Source of the DNA: Micromonospora sonchi
GTDB taxonomy: Bacteria; Actinomycetota; Actinomycetes; Mycobacteriales; Micromonosporaceae
DNA: 38,016 bases
NCBI RefSeq assembly: GCF_014646235.1
Contig: NZ_BMNB01000044.1
Location: 1-38,016 of the forward strand
Reading direction: 5' to 3'
Shown: positions 9,911 through 18,400 of the stretch, one piece after another
Layout of the letters: each line of letters opens with the position of its first letter
How positions within the stretch are numbered: position 1 is the stretch's first letter
Program-made: the position numbers and the translations under genes
The notes under the pieces: model-generated
The model's input: the letters and a program-made list of their open reading frames with translations, nothing else
Databases searched by the model: none
Told to the model about the DNA's origin: nothing

Positions 9911-10164
9911 GTGAATTTGAAGGAGTGGGCCGCGTCCCAGGGCGTCGCGTGTGTGACTGGGCGGCGGCAGGACGCGGCTGGGAAGCTTCCTGTTTCCCAC
10001 ATATCGCCTCGGGCGGCTCATCATGGTCGGAGATGCACTAGCCAGTTCGGCTCCGGTCGCGGGCCAGACCGTGGTGTACGCCTGTGTGTCGTCGGCCGAG
10101 CAGAGGGCAGAGCTTGACCGACAGGGTGGAAGCCGTGCTGTCCGCGCAGGAGAGCCTGGTGTGA
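9911..10164 (+). pseudogene. IS607-type serine recombinase TnpA, frameshifted and internally deleted
   Basis: The N-terminus VNLKEWAASQG, then AAGKLPV, is the MerR-like DNA-binding domain of IS607 TnpA. One extra T in the TTTCCC run near 9990 shifts the frame. The next frame reads YRLGRLIMVGDALASSAPVA and then GQTVVYACVSSAEQRAELDR. YACVSS corresponds to the catalytic YARVS-S motif, with Cys in place of the conserved Arg. About 110-130 residues are then missing, and a third frame gives a plausible C-terminal end, LTDRVEAVLSAQESLV, with a TGA at 10162-10164. The gene cannot produce an active recombinase. Confidence 0.75.
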
Positions 10165-10272
10165 AGACGGTTCAGGCGTACAGGTTCGCGTTGGATCTCA
10201 CGCCGGTGCAGGAACGGGCGGTGCTGGCCCATGCCGGGGCGGCTCGGGTGGCCTACAACTGGGCGTCCGTCC
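10161..10272 (+). pseudogene. TnpB N-terminal fragment (IS607-associated)
   Basis: The GTG at 10161 overlaps the tnpA stop (GTGA). The first 37 residues include KTVQAYRFALDLTPVQERAV followed by LAHAGAARVAYNWA. This is the conserved N-terminus of TnpB/OrfB proteins, the RNA-guided nucleases related to Cas12. The reading then enters the complementary strand of the propeller gene and stops at 10287. The RuvC and zinc-finger domains are absent. Confidence 0.78.
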
Positions 10273-10275
10273 GGG

Positions 10276-11103
10276 TCAGCCCACGCTGACCCGGACCGTG
10301 GTGCCGGCCCGCAGGTCCCGGACGAACACGTCCCCGGTGCCGTTGGAGTCGCCCGGCACCAGGTTGCTGGCGGCGGAACCGAAGACGACGAACCGGCCCT
10401 GCCCGCTGATCAGCGCGGAGTCGGAGTCGGCGTTGCCCTGGGCGCCGCCGGTGGCCACGCTCGCCCGCACCGTGGTGCCGGCTCGACGGTCGCGGACGAA
10501 GACGTCGTCGACCTGGTTGGTGTCACCGGGGACGAGGTCGCTGGCCAGGGAGTGGAAGAGGACGTACCGGCCGCCGGTGCTGGCCCCGACACCGTGGATG
10601 CTGTCGTTCGGCGTGCCACCGTCGAGCGAGACGCCGATCACCAAGCTGTTGAAGGGGTCGGCGTGGTTCCGCAGCCGGGACTCCCATCGCCACTCGCCGG
10701 GCGGCCGGTGCGGGAGCTCGTTCATCAGGACGAACTGCCCGTCGGGGCTGAGCCGGGGAACGCCGTAGTGCGGCGGGCTGGGCAGCAGGTTGGTGGCCTC
10801 CGACACGAAGAGCACGTACCGGCCGTTCGCGCTCACCCCGGCCGGCGTGGACCCTCCGTTGCTGGGGCTGCCGTCGTGGGTCACGCTGATCAGTTCGGTG
10901 GTCCTGCGGGTCAGGTCCCGCAGGTACGCCTGGCTCGTCCCGCTGCCGCCGGGCACCAGGTCGGGCGCGGCGCTGCGGAAGGCGGCGTACCGGCCGTCGG
11001 CGCTGAGGTGGGCGGCATCGGCCGGTACGCCGGGTACGCCGCCGGTGGTGGTGACGGCGACCGCTACCCCGGCCGCCAGTGTTCGATGTGGTGAGTTGAT
11101 CAT
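10276..11103 (-). CDS. secreted beta-propeller (PD40/TolB-like) protein
   Basis: The 275-aa product begins at the ATG at 11103, preceded by an AGGAGG ribosome site. The longer upstream frame is not credible. Residues 1-28 look like a signal peptide. The body is repeats of the type A-x-(N/D)LVPGDSN-x-x-DVFVRDLRAGTT-x-x-VSV, seen at least three times, alternating with S-x-(N/D)GRYV-x-F-x-S strands, as in PD40/WD40-like propeller proteins. Such repeats form blades; no catalytic residues are present, so a binding role is likely. The protein ends abruptly after one full repeat, exactly where the IS607 remnant begins, so it may be a truncated version of a longer propeller. Confidence 0.8.
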   Translation of the reverse strand: MINSPHRTLAAGVAVAVTTTGGVPGVPADAAHLSADGRYAAFRSAAPDLVPGGSGTSQAYLRDLTRRTTELISVTHDGSPSNGGSTPAGVSANGRYVLFVSEATNLLPSPPHYGVPRLSPDGQFVLMNELPHRPPGEWRWESRLRNHADPFNSLVIGVSLDGGTPNDSIHGVGASTGGRYVLFHSLASDLVPGDTNQVDDVFVRDRRAGTTVRASVATGGAQGNADSDSALISGQGRFVVFGSAASNLVPGDSNGTGDVFVRDLRAGTTVRVSVG

Positions 11104-11143
11104 GAGTGTGCCTCCTGATGGGAGAGAAGCATCAGCAGGGACG

Positions 11144-11233
11144 CTACTTGGAGTAGCCATGCGCGTGCCGTCCGCCACTGGGCAGGGTGGCGGCCGCGAC
11201 GAACTTGCCGCCGATTCCTGTGATGTCGGCCAT
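11144..11233 (-). CDS. possible 29-aa small protein
   Basis: The ATG at 11231-11233 opens a 29-codon frame that starts MADITGIGGKFVAAATLP and ends in GYSK and a TAG. GC at third positions is high (about 23 of 28), like real genes here. It lies 40 bp upstream of the propeller gene on the same strand. There is no strong ribosome site before the ATG, and the ADITG start could also be a relic of an FG-GAP/VCBS repeat. It is offered as a candidate only. Confidence 0.28.
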   Translation of the reverse strand: MADITGIGGKFVAAATLPSGGRHAHGYSK

Positions 11234-11494
11234 CTTGACAGTTGTCCGTCGGATTCGGTGTCCCGGTGCGACGGAGCCTCGCTCAGATTTCCCCCGGAGA
11301 CCATTGACCTCACCATTTCGCAGAATCGGCAGAAAGGAGCTGCAGGAGGTTCTGCCGGTTGTTCTGCCGGTCAATTCCCAGCGTTTTAACATCGGCTTTC
11401 TCGGCGACACAATCAGGTAACCCCGCGCGTTCGTCCAATTCGCTAACGTCGCTCCCGTCCGGCGGTTGCCGGGTGACTACCTGGGAGAGGGAGC
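11234..11494. other. intergenic region between divergent genes
   Basis: No gene is seen here. It contains a perfect-but-one tandem 12-mer, GTTCTGCCGGTT then GTTCTGCCGGTC (11349-11372), and an A/T-richer stretch at 11385-11450 that probably holds the promoter of the rightward hydrolase gene. Confidence 0.4.
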
Positions 11495-13072
11495 ATGCGC
11501 AGAAAACTGATCCGGCAATTGTTTGTCGGTGCGGTGGCGGGTCTGACGTTGATACCGCTCGCCCCGCCGCCCGCTTCGGCGGCCCCGGTCGGGGCCGTGC
11601 AGTGGGCCCCCTGTGAGCAGGACGCCAGCGCCCTGTGCGGCACGCTGGAGGTACCGGTCGACTGGGCCGACCCGGACGGGCCGACCATCGACCTGGCGCT
11701 GGCCAAGCGGCCGGCCACCGACCCGAACGCGCGGCGCGGGTCGCTGGTGGTCAACCCGGGCGGGCCGGGCGGTTCGGGCGTCGACGCGGCGCTGTGGGCC
11801 GGGTACAGCGACGACCTCCGTCGGCACTTCGACATTCTCGGATTCGACCCACGCGGCGTCGCCCGCAGCGCACCGGTCAGGTGCTCGCTCGACAAAATCC
11901 TGGAACTGCCTGCCGGGCCGATCAGTTCGGCCACCGCCTTCAACGACATGGTCACCGCGAGCCGGGCGCTGGCCGACGACTGCCGCACCCACAGCGGGCC
12001 GGTCTTCGATCACGTGGACACACTTCAGGTGATCCGTGACATCGATGCCATTCGGGCGGCGGTCGGCGACGACAAGCTGACCTTCTTCGGCATGTCGTAC
12101 GGCACGCTGATGGCCCAGCAGTACGCGGAGCGCTATCCGAACCGGGTGCGCGCCCTCGTCGCGGACAGCACGATGGACCACAGTCAGGACGCTCGGGGCT
12201 TCGCCGTCACCCAGGCGGCCACCGGACAGGACTCGTTCGACGAGTTCGTCGCCGGCTGCGCCCGGCTCTCCGAGTGCGCCCTGCACGGACGCGACATCCG
12301 GCAGTTCTGGCGGCGACTGCTGGAGCGCGCCCAGCGCGGCGAGCTGCCGGACCCGGACGACCCGAGCTACAAGATCACCCAGCCGGATCTGGTCAACTTC
12401 GTGCTGGGCAACCTGAACTACCAGCCCTACTGGCTCGCCATCGCCAGCGAGTTGGAGCGGCTCGACGCCGGCCGCCCGTCGACCACGCCCGCCGCCGCGG
12501 CCCACCGGTCGGCCGGGAACGAGCCGACGGTCGTACCCTTCGCGTACCAGGCGGTCCTCTGCCAGGACTGGAACCTCAAGGCCCGCGACTTCGCCGAGTG
12601 GCGTTCGATCGCCGCCGACGCACAGCGGGCGGCGCCGGACCTGCCGGACCCGCCGCGGGCGGCGGTGGGCGCGATCTGCCTGGGCTGGCCGACCCCGGCG
12701 AACAACCCGCAGCGTCGGATCACCCCGACCAACGAGGCGAAGCTGCTCTTCGCCAACTCGCTGCACGACCCGGCGACCGGCTACAACTGGGCGCTGGGGG
12801 CCGCCGAGCAGTTCGGAGCGCACGCCGGACTGCTGACGTACGAGGGTTGGGGACACATCGTGTACGGCCGGGTGGCCTGTGCCGACGAAGCGATCGACCG
12901 GTACCTGATCGACCTCGTCGTGCCGGCGGAGGGCACGCGGTGCGCCGCCGCGCCGCCGCCGGGCACCACGGCCGACCACGCCCGCGGCCGGACCGCCGGC
13001 CCGCCGGACGGCCCCGCCCCGGAGATGGTTCCGCTGCGCGCGGAGCCTGAGCTGCCGACCTGGCTCTTCTGA
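11495..13072 (+). CDS. secreted alpha/beta hydrolase, TAP/SlpD-type peptidase
   Basis: The 525-aa product starts with a classic Sec signal peptide (MRRKLIRQLFVGAVAGLTLI, then a hydrophobic stretch ending PASA-A). The mature part opens with WAPCEQDASALCGTLEVPVDW, the usual start of secreted tripeptidyl-aminopeptidase-like hydrolases. The oxyanion region is NPGGPGGSG, the nucleophile elbow is GMSYGT (Ser about 201) and the C-terminal TAP-like domain ends with GWGHIVYGR (His about 454). It should cleave N-terminal tripeptides or a related small ester or amide outside the cell. The ATG is preceded by GGGAGAGGG. The Pro/Ala-rich tail after about residue 485 is probably disordered. Confidence 0.9.
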   Translation: MRRKLIRQLFVGAVAGLTLIPLAPPPASAAPVGAVQWAPCEQDASALCGTLEVPVDWADPDGPTIDLALAKRPATDPNARRGSLVVNPGGPGGSGVDAALWAGYSDDLRRHFDILGFDPRGVARSAPVRCSLDKILELPAGPISSATAFNDMVTASRALADDCRTHSGPVFDHVDTLQVIRDIDAIRAAVGDDKLTFFGMSYGTLMAQQYAERYPNRVRALVADSTMDHSQDARGFAVTQAATGQDSFDEFVAGCARLSECALHGRDIRQFWRRLLERAQRGELPDPDDPSYKITQPDLVNFVLGNLNYQPYWLAIASELERLDAGRPSTTPAAAAHRSAGNEPTVVPFAYQAVLCQDWNLKARDFAEWRSIAADAQRAAPDLPDPPRAAVGAICLGWPTPANNPQRRITPTNEAKLLFANSLHDPATGYNWALGAAEQFGAHAGLLTYEGWGHIVYGRVACADEAIDRYLIDLVVPAEGTRCAAAPPPGTTADHARGRTAGPPDGPAPEMVPLRAEPELPTWLF

Positions 13073-13084
13073 GCCGACGCGCTC

Positions 13085-13117
13085 GGTGGTCGGGACACCC
13101 TCGGTGTCCCGGCCACC
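13085..13117. terminator. hairpin terminator after the hydrolase gene
   Basis: GGTGGTCGGGACACC-CTC-GGTGTCCCGGCCACC forms a 15-bp stem with one G-T wobble. It begins 13 bp after the hydrolase stop codon and separates that gene from pdxY. Confidence 0.8.
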
Positions 13118-13211
13118 ACTCGTACCCGAACCGGCCTTCGCCCGCGCCGCGCGAGCCCTGTTGACGGTGGGCGGTGCGGCTGGTGGCGGCGACAACCGCC
13201 ATGATGATCCG

Positions 13212-14063
13212 GTGAGATTCCTGTCCATCCAGTCGTCGGTCGCCTACGGCTACGTCGGCAACTCGGCGGCGGTCTTCCCCCTGCAGCGGCTCGGGCACGA
13301 GGTCTGGCCGGTGCTGACCGTGCACTTCTCCAACCACACCGGATACGGCGCGTGGCGCGGCCCGCTGCTGGCGCCCGCCGACGTGGCCGAGGTGATCGCG
13401 GGCATCGCGGACCGGGGGGTCCTCGGCGACGCCGACGCGGTGCTCTCGGGCTACCAGGGCGATCCGGCGATGGGTGCGGTGATCCTCGACGCGGTGACCC
13501 TGGTCAAGACCGCGAACCCGGAGGCTGTCTACTGCTGCGACCCGGTGATGGGTGACGTCGGCCGGGGCATGTTCGTCCGGCCCGGCATCCCGGAGTACCT
13601 GCGGGATGTCGTTGTTCCGCGCGCGGACATCATCACCCCCAACCACTTCGAGCTGGACTTTCTCGCCGGCCGCACCACCCGGACGTTGCCGGAGTTGCTG
13701 GCGGCGGTCGACGTGGTACGCGCGACCGGGCCACGGCACGTCCTGGTGACCAGCGTGCTGCACGGCGACCTGCCGGCGGGGTTGCTGGAGGTGGTCGCCG
13801 TCTCGGACGAGGGCGCCTGGGCGGTGACCACGCCGCTGCTGCCGATCAACCCGAACGGCGGCGGCGACGTCACCGCCGCGCTGTATCTGGCGCATCTGTC
13901 GACCACGGGCTCGCCCGCGGCGGCCCTGGAACGCACCGTCGCCACCGTCTTCACCGTCCTTGAGGCGACCCTGGCGGCGGGGACCCGGGAGATCCAGCTG
14001 ATCGCGGCCCAGGACGCGATCGCCGAGCCGCCGGCCCGGTTCCCGGCTCGGCGGCTGCGCTGA
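13212..14063 (+). CDS. pdxY: pyridoxal kinase PdxY
   Basis: The 283-aa product belongs to the ribokinase-fold pyridoxal kinases and phosphorylates pyridoxal to PLP in the B6 salvage pathway. Conserved parts are the N-terminus RFLSIQSSVAYGYVGNSAAV, the substrate loop TVHFSNHTGYG, YCCDPVMGD, ITPNHFELDFL and the anion-hole/catalytic motif NGGGDVTAALYLAHL (catalytic Asp about 219; the usual GTGD reads GGGD here). Length matches PdxY (about 287 aa). The frame is open further upstream, but the conserved N-terminus starts at the GTG at 13212. Confidence 0.93.
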   Translation: MRFLSIQSSVAYGYVGNSAAVFPLQRLGHEVWPVLTVHFSNHTGYGAWRGPLLAPADVAEVIAGIADRGVLGDADAVLSGYQGDPAMGAVILDAVTLVKTANPEAVYCCDPVMGDVGRGMFVRPGIPEYLRDVVVPRADIITPNHFELDFLAGRTTRTLPELLAAVDVVRATGPRHVLVTSVLHGDLPAGLLEVVAVSDEGAWAVTTPLLPINPNGGGDVTAALYLAHLSTTGSPAAALERTVATVFTVLEATLAAGTREIQLIAAQDAIAEPPARFPARRLR

Positions 14064-14087
14064 CCGCAGCCCGGTCACCTCCTCGGG

Positions 14088-15278
14088 TCACACCAGCAGC
14101 GGGAGGCCGGTGTGGTGCAGTCGGAAATCGTCCAACTCGGCGGGATCCACCGCGAGGCGCAGGTCGGGAAGGTGCCGGGCGATCCGGTCGAACATGATCC
14201 GGCTCTCCAGCCGGGCCAGGTGCGCGCCGAGGCAGAAGTGGATCCCGTGCCCGAAAGCGATGTGGTGACGACCGTCGGTGCGGTGGATGTCGAACTCGTG
14301 CGGCCGGTCGAACACCGCCGGGTCCCGGTTGGCGCCCCACAACGACAGGCCCACCCGGTCGTACGCGGGGATCCGGCCGCCGGCGATCTCGATGTCCTCG
14401 AAGGCGTATCGCGGTGGCACGACCTCGACCGGCCCCCGGTACCTGAGCGTCTCCTCGACCACCGCCGGCGCCAACGACGGATCGTCCCGCAGCGCCTGCC
14501 ATTGTTCGGGGTGGCTGAGCAGGAGACGGAGGCCGTTGACGATCAGGTCGACGGTGGTCTCCTGGCCGGCGATGAGCAGCAACTGCACCAGCGCCACCAA
14601 CTCGTCGCGGTCGAGCCGGTCACCTCGATCCGCGACGGCCACCAGTTGCGACATCAGGTCGTCGGCCGGATCCGCGCGGCGTCGGGCCGCCAACCTGTCG
14701 AGGTACGCCCCGAACTCCGTGACCGCCGCCGGGCCGTCGACGCTGGCCGAGACGATCGCCGCTGACCAGGCGCGGAAGCGTGGCCGGTCCGGCTCCGGCA
14801 CGCCGACCAACTCGGCGATGACGTTGACCGGCACCGGGTCGGCGAGGTCGGCGACGCCGTCGATGCTGCCCTGCCAGCGGGCACGGGCGACCAGTCGGTC
14901 GGCGAGGTCGCTGATCCAGGGTTCGAGCCGGGCCACGGCCCGCGCGGTGAAGCCGCCGCTGACCAGCCCGCGCAGTCGGGTGTGGTCGGGCGGATCGAGG
15001 TTGATGAGCTGGCGGGCCTCGAGTCTCGCCACTTCGGACAGCTCGTCCGGGGCGGCCGGCCGGGCGGCGGGGCAGTGTCGGCCGATCTCGTGCCCGATCG
15101 CCGGGTGTCGCAGTCCGGCCAGCACGTCGGCGTGGCCGGCGATCACCCACCATCGTTCGCCCGTGGGATGAATCTGGAGCACCGGCTCGCCGGCGTCCCG
15201 TACCCGGTCGTAGAAGCGGTGCGGATCGCGGCGAACGGCCGGATCCCACAACTCCGATCCGCCGAACCCAGCGGTCAC
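14088..15278 (-). CDS. cytochrome P450 (bacterial class I, CYP105/107-like)
   Basis: The 396-aa soluble P450 has the I-helix motif LLIAGQETT, the ExxR motif (EETLRY), the PPR-like region VVPPRYAFED and the heme-binding loop FGHGIHFCLGAHLAR with the axial Cys at about 349. No membrane anchor is present, as usual for actinobacterial P450s. It would need a ferredoxin and reductase from elsewhere, since none is adjacent. The substrate cannot be read. It is divergent from the GH127 gene, and one of the two LacI-type operators lies 33-44 bp before its start, so the two genes may share a regulator. Confidence 0.93.
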   Translation of the reverse strand: MTAGFGGSELWDPAVRRDPHRFYDRVRDAGEPVLQIHPTGERWWVIAGHADVLAGLRHPAIGHEIGRHCPAARPAAPDELSEVARLEARQLINLDPPDHTRLRGLVSGGFTARAVARLEPWISDLADRLVARARWQGSIDGVADLADPVPVNVIAELVGVPEPDRPRFRAWSAAIVSASVDGPAAVTEFGAYLDRLAARRRADPADDLMSQLVAVADRGDRLDRDELVALVQLLLIAGQETTVDLIVNGLRLLLSHPEQWQALRDDPSLAPAVVEETLRYRGPVEVVPPRYAFEDIEIAGGRIPAYDRVGLSLWGANRDPAVFDRPHEFDIHRTDGRHHIAFGHGIHFCLGAHLARLESRIMFDRIARHLPDLRLAVDPAELDDFRLHHTGLPLLV

Positions 15279-15310
15279 GCCGCCTCCTGGGAATACCGGG
15301 CCAATAGATA

Positions 15311-15322
15311 GTGAGCGCTAAC
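15311..15322. promoter_or_regulatory. LacI-family operator, copy 1
   Basis: GTGAGCGCTAAC, with the central AGCGCT palindrome typical of LacI-family sugar regulators, lies 33 bp before the P450 start. It is the mirror image of copy 2. Confidence 0.6.
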
Positions 15323-15391
15323 ATATGCAGCTTTCCCGGAGGCTGTCAACGAGAGAGTTTTCCTTGAAGAGTGCCGCCACTCCTGCCTAGG

Positions 15392-15403
15392 GTTAGCGCT
15401 CAC
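15392..15403. promoter_or_regulatory. LacI-family operator, copy 2
   Basis: GTTAGCGCTCAC is the exact reverse complement of copy 1; centres are 81 bp apart. It lies 50 bp before the GH127 start. Two operators about eight helical turns apart would allow looping repression of the divergent promoters. Confidence 0.65.
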
Positions 15404-15452
15404 ATCCATCGTGCTCGCAAGGACCCTCCACCTCCCGGAAGGATCGATCCAA

Positions 15453-18400
15453 GTGGCCGTACCCGATACCCCTCCCGTCACTCGACGTCACGTTCTCCAG
15501 GCCTCAGCCATCGGGGTGGCCGCGGTGGCCGCCGCCGGCGCGCTGCCGGCAACGGCCCACGCCGCACCGGTCGACGGAGCACCTGCCGGAGCCGCCGGGC
15601 TCGGCGTGGCCCCGCCCGAACCCGGCCCCGGCGGCACCGCCCCGGTCCGGCCCTTCCCCCTGCGCGACGTGACGCTGGGCGACGGGCTGCTCCAGGAGAA
15701 GCGCGACCGCATGAAGAGCTACCTTCGGCAGCTCGACGAGCGGCGTTTCCTCGTGCTGTTCAACAACCAGGCCGGCCGGCCGAACCCGCCGGGCGTGACC
15801 ACCCCCGGGGGGTGGGAGGACGGCGGACTGCTCAGCGGTCACTGGGCCGGGCACTTCATGACGGCCCTGGCGCAGGGCTACGCCGACCACGGCGAGCCGA
15901 TCTTCAAGAACAAGCTCGACTGGATGGTCGACGAACTCGCCGCCTGCCAGGCCGCGATCACCGCGCGGATGGGCGGCGGCGACCCGGAGGAAGAGGAGCC
16001 GGAGGAGCCGGAGATCGACCGGGTCCCGGGCCGGTTCGGCAGCGGACTGCGTCTCAACGGCCCGAGCCGGGCGGAGCACGTGACCCTGCCGCAGGAGGCG
16101 ATCAGCCAGCTCACCGACTTCACCATCGCCACCTGGGTGAACCTCGCCGCCGCCCAGAACTGGAGCCGGCTGTTCGACTTCGGTCAGAACGCCACGGTCA
16201 ACATGTTCCTGACGCCGCGCGCCGGCGTCACCGGCAACGCGCCGAGGTTCGCGATCACGGTCAGCGGCAGCGGCGGGGAGCAGCAGATCAACGGCTCGGC
16301 GGCGCTGCCCACCAACCAGTGGGTGCACCTGGCCGTGACGCTCGCCCAGAACACCGGCACCCTGTACGTCAACGGTGAGCAGGCCGGGCGGAACACGAAC
16401 ATGACGCTGAGCCCGGCCAACCTCGGCAACCCGGGCAACCGGTGGATCGGGCGGTCGCAGTACGGCGACCCGATGCTCAACGCGACCGTCGACGAGTTCC
16501 ACATCTTCGACCGGGCGCTCAGCCAGCAGGAGGTGCGGTCGCTGCTGGACTCCCCGGCCGGAAGCACCGGCGGCGGATCGATCGCCTGGTACCGCTTCGA
16601 GGAGGAGGGCGGCACCACCATCCGGGACGCCTCGCCCAACGGGCGCGACGGCGGCATCGTGCCGACCCAGAGCGGCGGCGGTGCCCTGTGGACGCCGACC
16701 CACCCGGGCTACCTGGGCGCGATCCCGGAGGACGCGGTGCTGCGGCTCGGCCCGCCGCGCTGGGCCGTCTACGGCAGCAACGCCACCACCAACACCTGGG
16801 CGCCGTGGTACACCCAGCACAAGATCATGCGTGGCCTGCTCGACGCGTACTACCACACCGACAACGCCAAGGCCCTCGACGTCGTCACCAAGATGGCCAG
16901 CTGGGCCCACCTCGCGCTGACCATCGGGGACAAGAACCATCCCGCGTACCCGGGCCCGATCACCCGGGACAACCTGAACTACATGTGGGACCTCTACATC
17001 GCCGGTGAGACCGGAGGAGCGAACGAGGTCTTCCCCGAGATCTACGCGCTCACCGGCGACGCGAAGCACCTGGAAACTGCGAAGCTCTTCGACAACCGGG
17101 AGTCGCTCTTCGACGCCTGCGTTGAGAACCGCGACATCCTCGTCACGACGCCGCAGACCCGTCCCGGTCGTCGCCGGCCGGAACGGCTGCACGCCAACTC
17201 GCACGTGCCGCAGTTCGTCGGCTACCTGCGCGTCTACGAGCACAGCGGGGACACCGAGTACTTCCAGGCCGCCAAGAACTTCTTCGGGATGGTCGTCCCG
17301 CACCGCATGTTCGCCAACGGTGGCACCGGCGGCAACTACCCCGGTTCCAACAACAACATCGAGCTGTTCCAGAACCGGGGCAACATCGCCAACGCGATCG
17401 CCCAGGGCGGCGCGGAAACCTGCACCACGTACAACCTGATCAAGCTGGCCCGGAACCTGTTCCTCCACGAGCACGACGCCGCGTACCTGGACTACTACGA
17501 GCGGGGCCTGATCAACCAGATCGCCGGTTCGCGGGCCGACACCACGACCGTCAGCAACCCGCAGGTCACCTACTTCCAGCCGCTGACCCCGGGCACGAGC
17601 CGCAGCTACGGCAACACCGGCACCTGCTGCGGCGGCACCGGTGTCGAGAACCACACGAAGTACCAGGAGACCATCTACTTCAAGTCGGCCGACGGCAGCA
17701 CCCTCTGGGTCAACCTGTACGCCTCGTCCACCCTCACCTGGGCGGAGAAGGACCTCACCGTCGTCCAGGAGACCGAGTACCCACGACAGGACAGCACCAG
17801 GCTGACCGTGCGCGGCAGCGGCCCGCTCGACATCAAACTCCGGGTTCCGGGCTGGGTGCGTAAGGGCTTCTTCGTCACGATCAACGGTGCCGCGCAGCAG
17901 CTCGACGCCAAGCCGGGGAGCTACGTGACGCTGAGCCGCGACTGGCAGTCGGGCGACACGATCGACATCCGGATGCCGTTCAGCATCTGGATCGAACGGG
18001 CGTCGGACCGCCCCGACACCCAGGCGATCTTCTGGGGCCCCGTCCTCCTCCAGATCCTGGGCAACCCGGGTAACGACAAATACCGCGAGCTCTCGCTGTA
18101 CCGCCACCTCAAGCTGGACGGCGACTACGCCCGCGCGGCGATCACCCACGCGAGCACCACAGCGGCGGGTGACCGGCTCTTCACCACGCACGGCTTCAAC
18201 CTGCGGCCGTACTACATCGGCGACACCCAGGCCGCCTCGTCGTACTTCCGTCGGGTGGAGCCGACGATCGTGTTCGGCTCGATCGACACCGGGGTGCCCA
18301 ACCACAAGCGCAACGACGGCCTGCCGAACTACGACGTACCCGTGAGCGGGATCCCCTCGCCCGGCACCGACGGACCGTCCTTCCTCGATCTGGTCTGGGA

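Larger units (their letters stand above)
9890..10275 (+). mobile_element. degraded IS607-family transposon remnant
   Basis: The segment holds, in order, the 5' part of a serine-recombinase tnpA, a short piece of its 3' end, and the first 37 codons of tnpB. Internal and 3' deletions have removed most of both genes. It is joined directly to the 3' end of the propeller gene at 10276. No transposon end can be defined confidently. A normal IS607 copy is about 1.8-2 kb. Confidence 0.75.

Noticed and set aside
10161..10272. Functional TnpB RNA-guided nuclease
   Set aside because: Only the first 37 residues remain; no RuvC or zinc-finger part.
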